A stretch of DNA of 33,331 nucleotides from Flavobacteriaceae bacterium (GCA_002725015.1 PBQM01000075.1:1-33331); one strand, 5' to 3'; positions 1 to 8,385 are shown, numbered from the stretch's first letter. The notes: generated from the letters alone by a model not told the origin. Translations and numbers: made by a program.

Positions 1-1
1 A

Positions 2-86
2 GGAGAAATGGCAGAGTGGTCGAATGCGGCAGTCTTGAAAACTGTTGAGGGTCACACCTCCGGGGGTTCGAATCCCTCTTTCTCCG
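2..86 (+). tRNA. tRNA-Ser(UGA)
   Basis: An 85-base serine tRNA. The acceptor arms GGAGAAA (2-8) and TTTCTCC (79-85) pair fully. The anticodon loop CTTGAAA carries anticodon TGA. A long variable arm (GAGG...CCTC) marks it as a class II tRNA, and the T arm contains GGTTCGAATCC. The CCA end is not encoded (discriminator G, then CAA). It reads UCN serine codons. It sits close to the left edge, so its upstream neighbours are unknown. Confidence 0.96.
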
Positions 87-211
87 CAACTTACAGAGTA
101 GATTGTCTTGTGGTAGAATATATAGTAGAATAAACTACCAATATTTAGAGATCCATAAGGCAATTTATAGCTGTATGACCGCTTAGAACAACACCTCCTC
201 CAGGAAGATTT

Positions 212-248
212 TAAAAAAAAAGCCCATGTTTTTACATGGGCTTTTTTT
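212..248 (+). terminator. Rho-independent terminator (bidirectional)
   Basis: An A-run, a perfect stem AGCCCATGT / ACATGGGCT with a small T loop, then a T-run. Because the arms are flanked by A-runs and T-runs it could stop transcription from either side. It most likely ends the transcript carrying the tRNA before the nitroreductase promoter. Bases 88-211 hold no gene that I can support; a weak 6-base stem (TGGTAG 111-116 with CTACCA 135-140) is the only structure seen there. Confidence 0.85.
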
Positions 249-256
249 ATATATCT

Positions 257-293
257 AAAAATATCAAATCATAAATATGATTTGATATTTTTT
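257..293 (+). terminator. AT-rich hairpin, possible second terminator
   Basis: A near-perfect inverted repeat, AAATATCAAATCATA (259-273) with TATGATTTGATATTT (276-290), followed by more T. All pairs but two are A-T, so it is less stable than the preceding stem. It could be a backup terminator or an operator: it ends directly at the -33 element of the next promoter. Confidence 0.5.
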
Positions 294-322
294 GGCACCA
301 ACTCATATTTCATTTATTTTTG
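292..322 (+). promoter_or_regulatory. Bacteroidota-type promoter for the nitroreductase operon
   Basis: TTG at 292-294, exactly 20 bases of spacer, then TATTTTTG at 315-322, matching the TTG-N(about 20)-TAnnTTTG signature of the Bacteroidota primary sigma factor. Transcription should start around 326-329, a few bases before the ATG at 335. The -33 element overlaps the T-run of the preceding AT hairpin. Confidence 0.75.
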
Positions 323-334
323 TTAGAAAAAAGG

Positions 335-967
335 ATGAGTCTTTTGAATGCTTTAAAATGGCGTTATGCCACTAAAAAATTTGATGTAAATAAAATTATC
401 CCTGTCTCTGATATTGATAAAATAAAGACTGGTTTTAATCTAACCGCTACTTCTTATGGTTTACAACCTGTTTCTTTGTTAATCATACACAATAAAGACA
501 TACAAAAAGATCTGATTCCCTTGTCAATGGACCAAAAACAAGTGGGTCAGGCCTCACATTTGGCTATTTTTTGTGTTAAAACAAGCATGGATGCTCCCTA
601 TGTTATGGATTATTTTGAACGAATTAAAAGCATCCGAAAAACTGAGGATAAAGTATTGGCATCCTTTAGAACGCACATCATTGAAAGCTTTAAACAAAAA
701 TCTTCGGAAGAGATATTTTTATGGGGCGCCAAGCAGGCCTATTTGACCATGGGCAATCTTTTGTCCTTATGTGCTGATTTGCGCATTGATGCCTGTCCTA
801 TGGAGGGTTTTGACCCTAATGCCTACGACAACTATTTCGATTTAAGAGCAAAAGGATTGCGATCGGTACTCATCATGCCCATGGGGTACAGGGCAGAGGA
901 TGATATGTTTTCAAAAATGAAAAAAGTTCGAAAGGAGATTTCTGAATCTGTCATTGAAATACACTAA
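335..967 (+). CDS. Nitroreductase family NAD(P)H-dependent oxidoreductase (NfsB-like)
   Basis: A 210-residue protein opening MSLLNALKWRYATKKFD, the characteristic start of NfsB-like FMN flavoproteins, in which the WRYATKKFD segment helps bind FMN phosphate. The family reduces nitro groups, quinones or other electrophiles using NAD(P)H as a soluble homodimer; the physiological substrate cannot be told from sequence. The length fits the family. I chose the ATG at 335. A TTG fifteen bases upstream in frame is part of the -7 promoter box, so it cannot be translated from that promoter. The stop is two bases from the next gene, so the two are co-transcribed. Confidence 0.88.
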   Translation: MSLLNALKWRYATKKFDVNKIIPVSDIDKIKTGFNLTATSYGLQPVSLLIIHNKDIQKDLIPLSMDQKQVGQASHLAIFCVKTSMDAPYVMDYFERIKSIRKTEDKVLASFRTHIIESFKQKSSEEIFLWGAKQAYLTMGNLLSLCADLRIDACPMEGFDPNAYDNYFDLRAKGLRSVLIMPMGYRAEDDMFSKMKKVRKEISESVIEIH

Positions 968-969
968 TT

Positions 970-2172
970 ATGCCAGGATTTGAATTATTTGGCGATGCCG
1001 AACGCAATGAAGTCCAAGACGTTCTAAACTCAGGGGTGCTCATGCGCTATGGTTTTGAGGGTCTTAGACAAGGGCATTGGAAAGCCAAAGACTTGGAAAC
1101 AGCCATAGAAAAAAGATTCCAGATAAAACACGCTCAACTTGTCAGCAGTGGAACCGCTGCTGTCAGTATGGCCTTGGCTGCTTCTGGTGTAGGTGCTGGG
1201 GACGAAGTCATCATGCCCTGCTTTACTTTTGTTGCTAGCTTCGAAGCCATTTTAATGATGGGAGCCACTCCTGTGGTAGTGGATATTGACGATTCCCTGA
1301 CCTTAGACATTGAAGCTGTAAAAGCTGCCATTACCCCCAAAACCAAAGCCATAATGCCCGTGCACATGTGCGGCAGTATGGCTAATTTAGAGGCTTTGAA
1401 AAGCATTTGCAAAGACAATGCCTTGTTGTTGATTGAAGATGCCTGTCAGGCCATTGGCGGTACTTACAAAGGACAAGCACTTGGAACAATTGGAGATTTG
1501 GGTTGTTTTTCTTTTGATTTTGTAAAAACAGTCACCTGTGGCGAAGGGGGTGTCGTCATTACAAACAATACAAAATATGCTCAACACCTCGATCATTACA
1601 GCGATCATGGGCATGATCATATTGGACAGGACCGCGGGGCAGAGGCCCACCCTTTTTTGGGATATAATTTTCGAATTTCGGAACTGAATGCAGCAGTAGG
1701 ATTGGCGCAATTTCGTCGCATTGATGAATTCTTAAGCCTTCAAAAAAAACATTACGAAATACTGAGAAACGCTTTAGAACCGCTGGATGGCGTGCGCTTT
1801 AGAACTGTGCCTAAAGGCGGTGTGGAAAGTTATGCGTTTTTAAACTTTTTCCTTGAAGATTTAGAGACAGCTAGAGCTGTGATTAAGGCCTTTGGTGACA
1901 ATGGGATTGATGTCTGTTTTCATTACTTTGACAACAATTGGCATTACATTCGCAAATGGGGACATTTAAAAGCTAAAAAATCGTTGTATCCACTTTCTCC
2001 TTCCATACAAGCTGGCCTAAAGCTTTTAAAAACCAAAGACTTTTCAAAATCTGACCATTTTATTGGAAGAAATATTTCCTGTCTTATAAAGTTGTCTTGG
2101 TCTGAAGCGCTAGTTAAACAAAGGGCCAAAACAATGGCCGATTGCATTCGCAAAGTCTGTTCTAGTATCTGA
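970..2172 (+). CDS. DegT/DnrJ/EryC1/StrS aminotransferase, KdnA-like
   Basis: A 400-residue PLP-dependent sugar aminotransferase. Seen: the cofactor pocket SSGTAA near residue 60, FTFVAS near 85, EDACQAIG near 157, and the Schiff-base lysine Lys186 in FDFVKTVTCGEGG. The opening MPGFELFG and the blocks SDHGHDHIG and NNWHY closely resemble what I recall of KdnA from Shewanella. KdnA aminates 8-oxo-Kdo to make 8-amino-Kdo for lipopolysaccharide. The partner dehydrogenase KdnB is not in this window, so that role is an inference; another nucleotide-sugar or keto-sugar substrate is possible. It starts two bases after the nitroreductase stop. Its 3' end overlaps the convergent ribB gene by 11 bases. 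Confidence 0.85.
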   Translation: MPGFELFGDAERNEVQDVLNSGVLMRYGFEGLRQGHWKAKDLETAIEKRFQIKHAQLVSSGTAAVSMALAASGVGAGDEVIMPCFTFVASFEAILMMGATPVVVDIDDSLTLDIEAVKAAITPKTKAIMPVHMCGSMANLEALKSICKDNALLLIEDACQAIGGTYKGQALGTIGDLGCFSFDFVKTVTCGEGGVVITNNTKYAQHLDHYSDHGHDHIGQDRGAEAHPFLGYNFRISELNAAVGLAQFRRIDEFLSLQKKHYEILRNALEPLDGVRFRTVPKGGVESYAFLNFFLEDLETARAVIKAFGDNGIDVCFHYFDNNWHYIRKWGHLKAKKSLYPLSPSIQAGLKLLKTKDFSKSDHFIGRNISCLIKLSWSEALVKQRAKTMADCIRKVCSSI

Positions 2173-3313
2173 GGTAATCTACAATTTCCAATCCATAGCC
2201 AATCATGCCTACGCGTTTTTTTTGTTTGCTGTTGGAGATCAGGTTAAGCTTGTGAATTTTCAGATCGTGTAATATTTGTGCGCCAATTCCAAAGTCTTTC
2301 GCATCCATTTCTATGGAAGGTGCTTTTACAAGCTTTCCTTGCTTTTGCATGGATTCAAGTGTTGACAGGCGTTTAAGAGTTTTTTCAGGACTGGTGTATT
2401 GGTTTATAAAAATAATTGCGCCCATACCCTCAGCGTTGATCACTTTAAACATTTCATCTAGCTTTTTATCAGAGTTGTCTGTTAAAACTCCCAAAATGTC
2501 ATTGTTAATCGACGTGGAATTAATCCTTGTTGGTACAACATCATTGTGACTCCAATGTCCTTTAGTCAGTGCCATATGAATGGCCTCATTGGTGGTTTGC
2601 TGATAGGCTCTTAGTCTAAAGCTACCAAAACGAGTTTCGATTTCAAAGTCATTTTTTTTCACAATTAAAGAATCGTGTTCCATTCGGTAGGCCACCAGAT
2701 CTTCAATAGAAATAATCTTTAGATCAAATTTTTGTGCGACTTCAAGCAGTTGTGGCAATCGGGCCATACTACCATCGTCATTTAAAATTTCAACCAAGAT
2801 ACCAGCGGGCTGAAAGCCGGCAAGTCTTGCCAAATCGACAGCAGCCTCCGTATGTCCTGTACGTCTTAAAACCCCGCCATTTTTGGCTTTTAAAGGAAAC
2901 ACATGTCCAGGACGGCCCAAGTTAAAAGGTTTGGTTTTGGGATCGACGAAGGATTTGATTGTTTTGGCCCGATCCACTGCAGAAATTCCAGTGGTGCATC
3001 CATGACCAATTAAATCTACAGACACCGTAAATTGGGTATGGTGCAAGACTGTATTGTTTTGTACCATCATATATAAATCCAATTCATTACAACGCGTTTC
3101 TGTGAGTGGAGCACATATCAGTCCGCGACCGTTGGTGGCCATAAAATTAATCATCTCGGCAGTGACCATTTCGGCAGCAGCAATAAAATCACCTTCGTTT
3201 TCACGATTTTCATCATCCACAACTACGACAATTTTACCGGCTTTTATATCGGCAATTGCCGCTTCGATTGTATTGAGCTTTCCAAAAGATTTAGATGGGT
3301 TTTTTGAGGTCAT
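2162..3313 (-). CDS. ribB: 3,4-dihydroxy-2-butanone 4-phosphate synthase with degenerate GTP cyclohydrolase II domain
   Basis: A 383-residue RibBA-shaped protein. Residues 1 to about 210 are an intact DHBP synthase, which converts ribulose 5-phosphate to the four-carbon riboflavin precursor. The acidic loop DDENRENEGDF is at 33-43, HHTQFTVSVD at 91-100 and RTGHTEAAVD at 151-160. Residues 215-383 have the GTP cyclohydrolase II fold, including FGIGAQIL at 341-348. The three zinc cysteines are replaced by Ser268, Asp279 and Ser281, and the RQEGRG segment reads NQYTSPE, so this half is probably inactive for GTP. It is the last gene of the ftsK-lolA-lptF-ribB run, 39 bases after lptF. No FMN riboswitch fits in that gap. 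Confidence 0.93.
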   Translation of the reverse strand: MTSKNPSKSFGKLNTIEAAIADIKAGKIVVVVDDENRENEGDFIAAAEMVTAEMINFMATNGRGLICAPLTETRCNELDLYMMVQNNTVLHHTQFTVSVDLIGHGCTTGISAVDRAKTIKSFVDPKTKPFNLGRPGHVFPLKAKNGGVLRRTGHTEAAVDLARLAGFQPAGILVEILNDDGSMARLPQLLEVAQKFDLKIISIEDLVAYRMEHDSLIVKKNDFEIETRFGSFRLRAYQQTTNEAIHMALTKGHWSHNDVVPTRINSTSINNDILGVLTDNSDKKLDEMFKVINAEGMGAIIFINQYTSPEKTLKRLSTLESMQKQGKLVKAPSIEMDAKDFGIGAQILHDLKIHKLNLISNSKQKKRVGMIGYGLEIVDYLRY

Positions 3314-3352
3314 AAGTTATTTTTTTCAAAGATAGGAGAACGGTATCAAAAC

Positions 3353-5335
3353 TTAAGAGATTTTAAATAAATCTTCTTTCATTTTTTTATTGAAATAAAG
3401 TCTGTATAAGAAAAACAAGCAAAACCCCAAAACAATAAAAACAATATTATTTGTCATAAATTTCTTTTTTAAGAGATTGTAAAACTCCGACTGATTTTTA
3501 AATACTTTGGGTAAAATAATTAAAAACAACACTGCAGCAAAGAATGCCAAAACAAGCATCAGTATTCCTATCAGTTCTAGGCCATTGTTTTTAAAAATCC
3601 ATCCCAAAATTCCAACCGCCAAGGCCATGGTGTGTGTGATTGCTGCCAGAGTGGCATTTTCGTGATAAGCCTCTAAAAATCGAATTCCAGATTCGTAAGT
3701 TTCATTGGATAAATTGCCTGAAATTTTTAATTCTAGTTCACTTATACCTCTAATTTTCAACACTTCAAGGGCCTTATTCTTGTGTGATAAGCTCAATCCA
3801 TAATGGCGGTAATTTTTGATAAGATCGATGAGCTTAGTCGTTTCGAAATGTTGGAAATCTTGTGCACCTGCCTCAGTATTTGTTGGTTTTTCTTCTAATG
3901 TTATCAAATGAGATTTTACAAAGTATTTTTTTAATGGAATTAAGATGGCATCTAAATCTATGAGTGCCCTGTCCTTTGTTGCCCTGCTTGTGAGGTATAT
4001 ACTAAAAGGCATCATTATAAGACCTGCTAGCCAGGTGGCAAAAACAGGATTTAAACTGCTGTCTTCAGAGCTGTTTTTAGCAAAAATACTGATAAAATGA
4101 TAGGTAAGGAAAATGAGAATGGCAATGACCATGGGCAAGCCAATGCCCCCTTTTCGAATCAGTGCTCCTAGTGGTGCCCCAACAAAAAACAAAACAATAC
4201 ACATCAACCCCAATGCAAATTTATCGTGAAATGCTATGATGTGTTTGTTGATATTGGTAGTGGATATTTGGTGTGATTTGGTTTTTGTCTTTAAGTCTTC
4301 TTCGATATTTTTTACAGATTTTAAGGCATATTCCAGTACATTGACAGTCTTGTTGACTGGAAATATTGATACAATATCTCCCTCAGCTGTTAGACTGTCT
4401 TGACCGGCTTTTTGTTGTTTATTTGGACTGTTTTTTTGATTTAATTTTTTGAGCATCGTTTTTGAAAAGGAAGCATAGGATTTTTCCTGTTTTTTATAAA
4501 GAGAATCAATGGTAGTACTGAGCTCAGAGACTCCTAGCATATTATATTTTGAAGCGGTCTCTTTTTGGTCAAAGTCAATATCATTAAATTGAGAAATATC
4601 GATATTGATGGTGTACTTGTCAAAAGTGCTTTTAATCTGTGGTCTGTTTTTTGTTCTTTTCTGATAATTGGCAGGCTGTAATTCATCGTAATAATTACCG
4701 TCAAACAGCACCAACTGCAATAGATCGGAGTCTTCGTTGCTAAAAAATTCACCAGTTTTTGATTTTATAACTGTGTAATTTCCGTAAGAATTCCCCTTTT
4801 TCTGATGAATGATGACGTCTTTCAAAAATTGACCATTTTCTCCACTTTTTTTAGCAACTTTAATATTGATGTCTTGCAACTGGTTAAATTGCCCTTCAGC
4901 GATGGCCATGGCTGGTTTTACTCTTGCGATGTTGCGTCTTAGATTGAAAAAATTATACTCTGCAAGCGGAATAACGTTGTTGGCAAAGAAAAAACTTATG
5001 ATTGATAGGAAAACAATAAAGATGCTCAAACTTTTCATTGCTCTTTGTAATGAAATTCCTGTTGATTTCATGGCTGCAAACTCATAATTCTCTGAAAAGT
5101 TTCCAAACACCATGATTGAAACCAACAATATTGTTAGGGGCAGTACCAGAACCACAATGCGAGGTGAAACATACAGCAGGAATTTTAAAATTACTTCAAT
5201 TTCAAGGTCTTTTCCTGCCAGTTCGGATATGTACACCCAAATGGACTGCAATAAAAAAATAAACATTAAAATGGTAAATACGCTAAAAAAAGACTTTAAA
5301 TAGGTTGATAATATGTAGCGGTCTAGAAGTTTCAA
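3353..5335 (-). CDS. LptF/LptG family permease (YjgP/YjgQ)
   Basis: A 660-residue inner-membrane protein. Three membrane segments lie in the first 120 residues (starting MKLLDRYILSTYLKSFF, typical of the family). A long periplasmic beta-jellyroll region follows, then a second membrane group around residues 375-460. LptF/G with LptB and LptC form the ABC transporter that pulls lipopolysaccharide from the inner membrane towards the outer membrane. The protein is much longer than the proteobacterial form of about 360 residues: an inserted charged linker (around 280-340) and a C-terminal extension with about three more membrane helices (around 575-655) account for this. I cannot say whether it is the F or G partner. 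It starts six bases after lolA stops. Confidence 0.9.
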   Translation of the reverse strand: MKLLDRYILSTYLKSFFSVFTILMFIFLLQSIWVYISELAGKDLEIEVILKFLLYVSPRIVVLVLPLTILLVSIMVFGNFSENYEFAAMKSTGISLQRAMKSLSIFIVFLSIISFFFANNVIPLAEYNFFNLRRNIARVKPAMAIAEGQFNQLQDINIKVAKKSGENGQFLKDVIIHQKKGNSYGNYTVIKSKTGEFFSNEDSDLLQLVLFDGNYYDELQPANYQKRTKNRPQIKSTFDKYTINIDISQFNDIDFDQKETASKYNMLGVSELSTTIDSLYKKQEKSYASFSKTMLKKLNQKNSPNKQQKAGQDSLTAEGDIVSIFPVNKTVNVLEYALKSVKNIEEDLKTKTKSHQISTTNINKHIIAFHDKFALGLMCIVLFFVGAPLGALIRKGGIGLPMVIAILIFLTYHFISIFAKNSSEDSSLNPVFATWLAGLIMMPFSIYLTSRATKDRALIDLDAILIPLKKYFVKSHLITLEEKPTNTEAGAQDFQHFETTKLIDLIKNYRHYGLSLSHKNKALEVLKIRGISELELKISGNLSNETYESGIRFLEAYHENATLAAITHTMALAVGILGWIFKNNGLELIGILMLVLAFFAAVLFLIILPKVFKNQSEFYNLLKKKFMTNNIVFIVLGFCLFFLYRLYFNKKMKEDLFKIS

Positions 5336-5341
5336 AAGGAC

Positions 5342-5998
5342 TTAATCTAAATAATTGATGTAAAACTCTTTATAATTTGAAGCTTCAAATTTAAAAAATG
5401 ATTTAGGAATTGTAATGTTGGTCTGGAAGTTTGCGATGGTCAATGTTGTTTTTGTCGCATTCTCACCCATTTCAATAAGATTATAAACGTGTTTTGTTTT
5501 CTCCTCAACTCCGAGCAGGGCATAGCGGATTTCCGATTCTGAGTCTATGGGAGTTAGTTTTATATATTGGATATTTCGGCCATATTTGGCTTGTTTTATA
5601 TCCATGGAATAATTATAGCCTTCTTCAAAAAAGTTTAAAAGCGTACTGGGCGAAATGGTATTATTATCTTCGAAATTTTCTTCCGAAATGGTGACTTCTT
5701 CATCCTCAGGACTGATTGTAAACAGCTTTTGACCATCAAAAATTCTTTGGATTCCCAGTATTTCTAAAACATACTTGTCGCCTTCAACTGTAAGTTTTCC
5801 ACGAGTTTCTTGACGGATGTTTTCCAATTCGTTTTCTAGCACATAGCTAAAGTCAATTTGAATATTTTGGTAACTGTTTACTTTTTCATTCACAAGCTGT
5901 AAAAGAGCTTTGGCTTTTGGATCTTGATTTTGGGCCTGCAACATTCCAAATGCAAGGAGAGTAAAGAGAATAGATTTGATTTTATTGTGAAGATTCAT
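5342..5998 (-). CDS. lolA: Outer-membrane lipoprotein carrier protein LolA
   Basis: A 218-residue periplasmic protein with a clear signal peptide: the basic MNLHNKIK, a hydrophobic stretch, and cleavage near LQAQ/NQ. The mature part shows the LolA pattern: a helix AKALLQLVNEKVNSYQNIQIDF, then alternating beta strands forming the open hydrophobic barrel that carries lipoproteins from LolCDE to the outer membrane. The order ftsK-lolA is conserved in many bacteria. Its start overlaps the end of ftsK by 17 bases and its stop lies six bases before the LptF/G permease, so envelope export genes travel with the DNA translocase. Confidence 0.9.
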   Translation of the reverse strand: MNLHNKIKSILFTLLAFGMLQAQNQDPKAKALLQLVNEKVNSYQNIQIDFSYVLENELENIRQETRGKLTVEGDKYVLEILGIQRIFDGQKLFTISPEDEEVTISEENFEDNNTISPSTLLNFFEEGYNYSMDIKQAKYGRNIQYIKLTPIDSESEIRYALLGVEEKTKHVYNLIEMGENATKTTLTIANFQTNITIPKSFFKFEASNYKEFYINYLD

Positions 5999-8357
5999 TG
6001 TCTAACAATTGGTTTAAAGCCATAAGGTCTGTAATAAGGACTTGCCGCGCTTTACTGCCTTCAAACGGTCCGACAATCCCAGCAGCTTCAAGCTGATCAA
6101 TTAAACGGCCTGCACGGTTGTATCCCAATTTTAATTTACGTTGCAACAAAGAGGCGGATCCTTGCTGCGCGGTCACAATAACTTCTGCTGCCTCTCTGAA
6201 AAGCTTGTCGCGATCATTTATATCAATATCAAGACTTGTGCCAGAATCTTCGCTTATATATTCGGGCAATATATAAGCATTTGGATAGGCTTTTTGAGAA
6301 CCGATAAAATCGGTCAAGCGCTCTATTTCAGGGGTATCTACAAAAGCGCATTGAATTCTTACCAAATCATTTCCTTGAGTGTAGAGCATGTCTCCTCTGC
6401 CGATCAATTGATCAGCACCAGAGCTGTCTAATATTGTTCGTGAGTCTATTTTTGAGGTTACACGAAAAGCAATCCTGGCCGGGAAGTTTGCTTTGATAAT
6501 CCCCGTGATCACATTGACTGAAGGGCGTTGGGTGGCAATGATTAAGTGAATTCCAATGGCACGTGCCAATTGGGCCAAACGCGCTATGGGCGTTTCAACT
6601 TCTTTACCAGCTGTCATAATTAAATCAGCAAATTCATCTACCACCAGAACAATATAGGGTAAGAATTTATGACCATCGTTGGGATTTAACTTGCGAGTTT
6701 TGAATTTTGTATTGTATTCTTTGATGTTTCTGCAGAAGGCGGATTTGAGCAAGTCATAGCGGTTGTCCATTTCAATACAAAGAGAATTTAAAGTATTGAT
6801 TACTTTGGTATTGTCAGTAATGATAGCATCATCAGAGTCCGGAAGTTTTGCCAAATAGTGGCGTTCAATTTTATTGAACAATGTCAATTCAACTTTTTTG
6901 GGATCTACCAAGACAAATTTGACTTCAGCAGGGTGTTTCTTGTAGAGTAGGGAAGTGAGTACAGCATTCAACCCCACTGATTTTCCTTGTCCAGTAGCAC
7001 CGGCCATAAGCATATGTGGCATTCTTGTCAGATCTACCACAAAAGTTTCATTACTAATGGTTTTACCCAATGCAACTGGTAATTCCATTTCTGTCGTTTG
7101 GAATTTTTTGGAAGCAATCACCGAATTCATGGATACTGTGGTGGCGTTTTTATTGGGGACCTCAATTCCGATAGTTCCACGTCCTGGAATGGGAGCGATG
7201 ATTCGGATTCCCAAAGCGGACAATGAGAGCGCGATGTCGTCTTCAAGATTTTTAATTTTTGAAATGCGAATTCCAGCGTCTGGAATAATTTCATAAAGCG
7301 TAACTGTGGGGCCTACTGTTGCTTTGATGCTGCTGATGCCAATTTTGTAATTGTTAAGCGTCTCGACAATTTTATTTTTATTGTCTTCGAGTTCCTCTTC
7401 ATCTACGGTGATGCCTTCACTGTCATATTTTTTTAGCAAATCCAAGTGGGGAAAGATAAATTTTGACAGTTCCAATGTAGGGTCTACTTCTCCAAAATCC
7501 TCGACAAGCTTCGCAGCTAAATTGTCGGTTTCTGAGGCTTCCTCTTCGGCAATGGTCACTTCCATTTTTAGGCTTTCGACTTCAGCTTTAGGTTCAGGAA
7601 TTTGATCGCTGATTTTGTCTTTTTTGATATTGGAATGGTTCTCAATGGTGGGTTCTAAATTTTCTATAGGCATCTCAAAAGAGGAAGTTTTTGTCTGCTC
7701 CTCGTCTTTGAGACTGGAATTTTTTATTTCAATATTTGTTTCACCCTGCTTTTTTTGATCAAGTTCTGAGGCGGTTTTTTTTGAAACCTTTAAAATGGAT
7801 TTAAAAATTTGTCCAATTTGTTGAGGGGTTACTTTGAGTCGAATGCCTAAATACGATATGACACCAAGAAGTAAAAGCAAAGCAGTCCCTATTTTACCTA
7901 TATAATCTTGCAGGAACAGATTCAGTTCATAACCAATGGTTCCGCCAAGGTTAGGAAATTGTTGAAATGCAAAACCAAATGCTACAGAGATCCATATAAC
8001 AATCAAGGTGCCCCAAAACCAGTGCCGGTAAAGCTTTGTTTTTGAAGTACCAGCTAATACACTGACACCCGATAAGCCTAGCAATCCTGCCAGAATTATT
8101 GAAGCCACTCCAAACCCCTTGAATACCAAAAAATGGCTGATCCAAGCACCAGATTTACTCAACCAGTTTTCGGTTGTCGTGCTTCTATTGGTGAAATCAT
8201 TCAATGTACTCTGGTCACTCTCACCAGTAAAGAAATAGGAAGCGATAGACAAACCTAAAATAATTCCCAATAGGATTAAAAAACTTCCCAGTACAAGTTG
8301 TTGTGAACTACTGAGCGATTTATTTTTGGTTCCTTTAATCCCTTTTGACTTGAACAT
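5982..8357 (-). CDS. ftsK: DNA translocase FtsK
   Basis: A 791-residue FtsK/SpoIIIE protein anchored at the division septum, where it pumps chromosomal DNA and assists dimer resolution. Four membrane helices occupy about residues 20-190, followed by a charged linker (about 200-300). The RecA-like motor has Walker A GATGQGKS near 452 and Walker B VLVVDEFADL near 575. The C-terminal winged-helix gamma domain (QGSASLLQRKLKLGYNRAGR) is near 735. The linker is short compared with the E. coli protein. The start is the ATG at 8357; a -7 type promoter box lies 20 bases upstream. It is the first gene of the ftsK-lolA-lptF-ribB operon. Confidence 0.96.
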   Translation of the reverse strand: MFKSKGIKGTKNKSLSSSQQLVLGSFLILLGIILGLSIASYFFTGESDQSTLNDFTNRSTTTENWLSKSGAWISHFLVFKGFGVASIILAGLLGLSGVSVLAGTSKTKLYRHWFWGTLIVIWISVAFGFAFQQFPNLGGTIGYELNLFLQDYIGKIGTALLLLLGVISYLGIRLKVTPQQIGQIFKSILKVSKKTASELDQKKQGETNIEIKNSSLKDEEQTKTSSFEMPIENLEPTIENHSNIKKDKISDQIPEPKAEVESLKMEVTIAEEEASETDNLAAKLVEDFGEVDPTLELSKFIFPHLDLLKKYDSEGITVDEEELEDNKNKIVETLNNYKIGISSIKATVGPTVTLYEIIPDAGIRISKIKNLEDDIALSLSALGIRIIAPIPGRGTIGIEVPNKNATTVSMNSVIASKKFQTTEMELPVALGKTISNETFVVDLTRMPHMLMAGATGQGKSVGLNAVLTSLLYKKHPAEVKFVLVDPKKVELTLFNKIERHYLAKLPDSDDAIITDNTKVINTLNSLCIEMDNRYDLLKSAFCRNIKEYNTKFKTRKLNPNDGHKFLPYIVLVVDEFADLIMTAGKEVETPIARLAQLARAIGIHLIIATQRPSVNVITGIIKANFPARIAFRVTSKIDSRTILDSSGADQLIGRGDMLYTQGNDLVRIQCAFVDTPEIERLTDFIGSQKAYPNAYILPEYISEDSGTSLDIDINDRDKLFREAAEVIVTAQQGSASLLQRKLKLGYNRAGRLIDQLEAAGIVGPFEGSKARQVLITDLMALNQLLDNESSQ

Positions 8358-8377
8358 GCACTTATTGATGGTTTAAA

Positions 8378-8385
8378 CAAAAATA
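8378..8385 (-). promoter_or_regulatory. -7 element upstream of ftsK
   Basis: Read leftward the sequence is TATTTTTG, an exact TAnnTTTG box ending 20 bases before the ftsK ATG. No TTG is found at the expected distance of about 20 bases further upstream, so the -33 half is missing or degenerate. Confidence 0.45.

Noticed and set aside
2-86. tRNA-Ser as an island attachment site
   Set aside because: I saw no second copy of the tRNA 3' end in the window and no integrase gene near it; the neighbouring genes look like core chromosome.
111-140. Stem TGGTAG/CTACCA as a small RNA between tRNA and terminator
   Set aside because: A 6-base stem with an 18-base loop is expected by chance in AT-rich DNA, and no promoter box precedes it.
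1134-1710. Two minus-strand frames inside the DegT aminotransferase gene
   Set aside because: They are shadows of a well-supported gene with its PLP lysine and all motifs in the + frame.
3314-3352. FMN riboswitch before ribB
   Set aside because: Only 39 bases separate ribB from lptF and they contain none of the conserved FMN aptamer segments.
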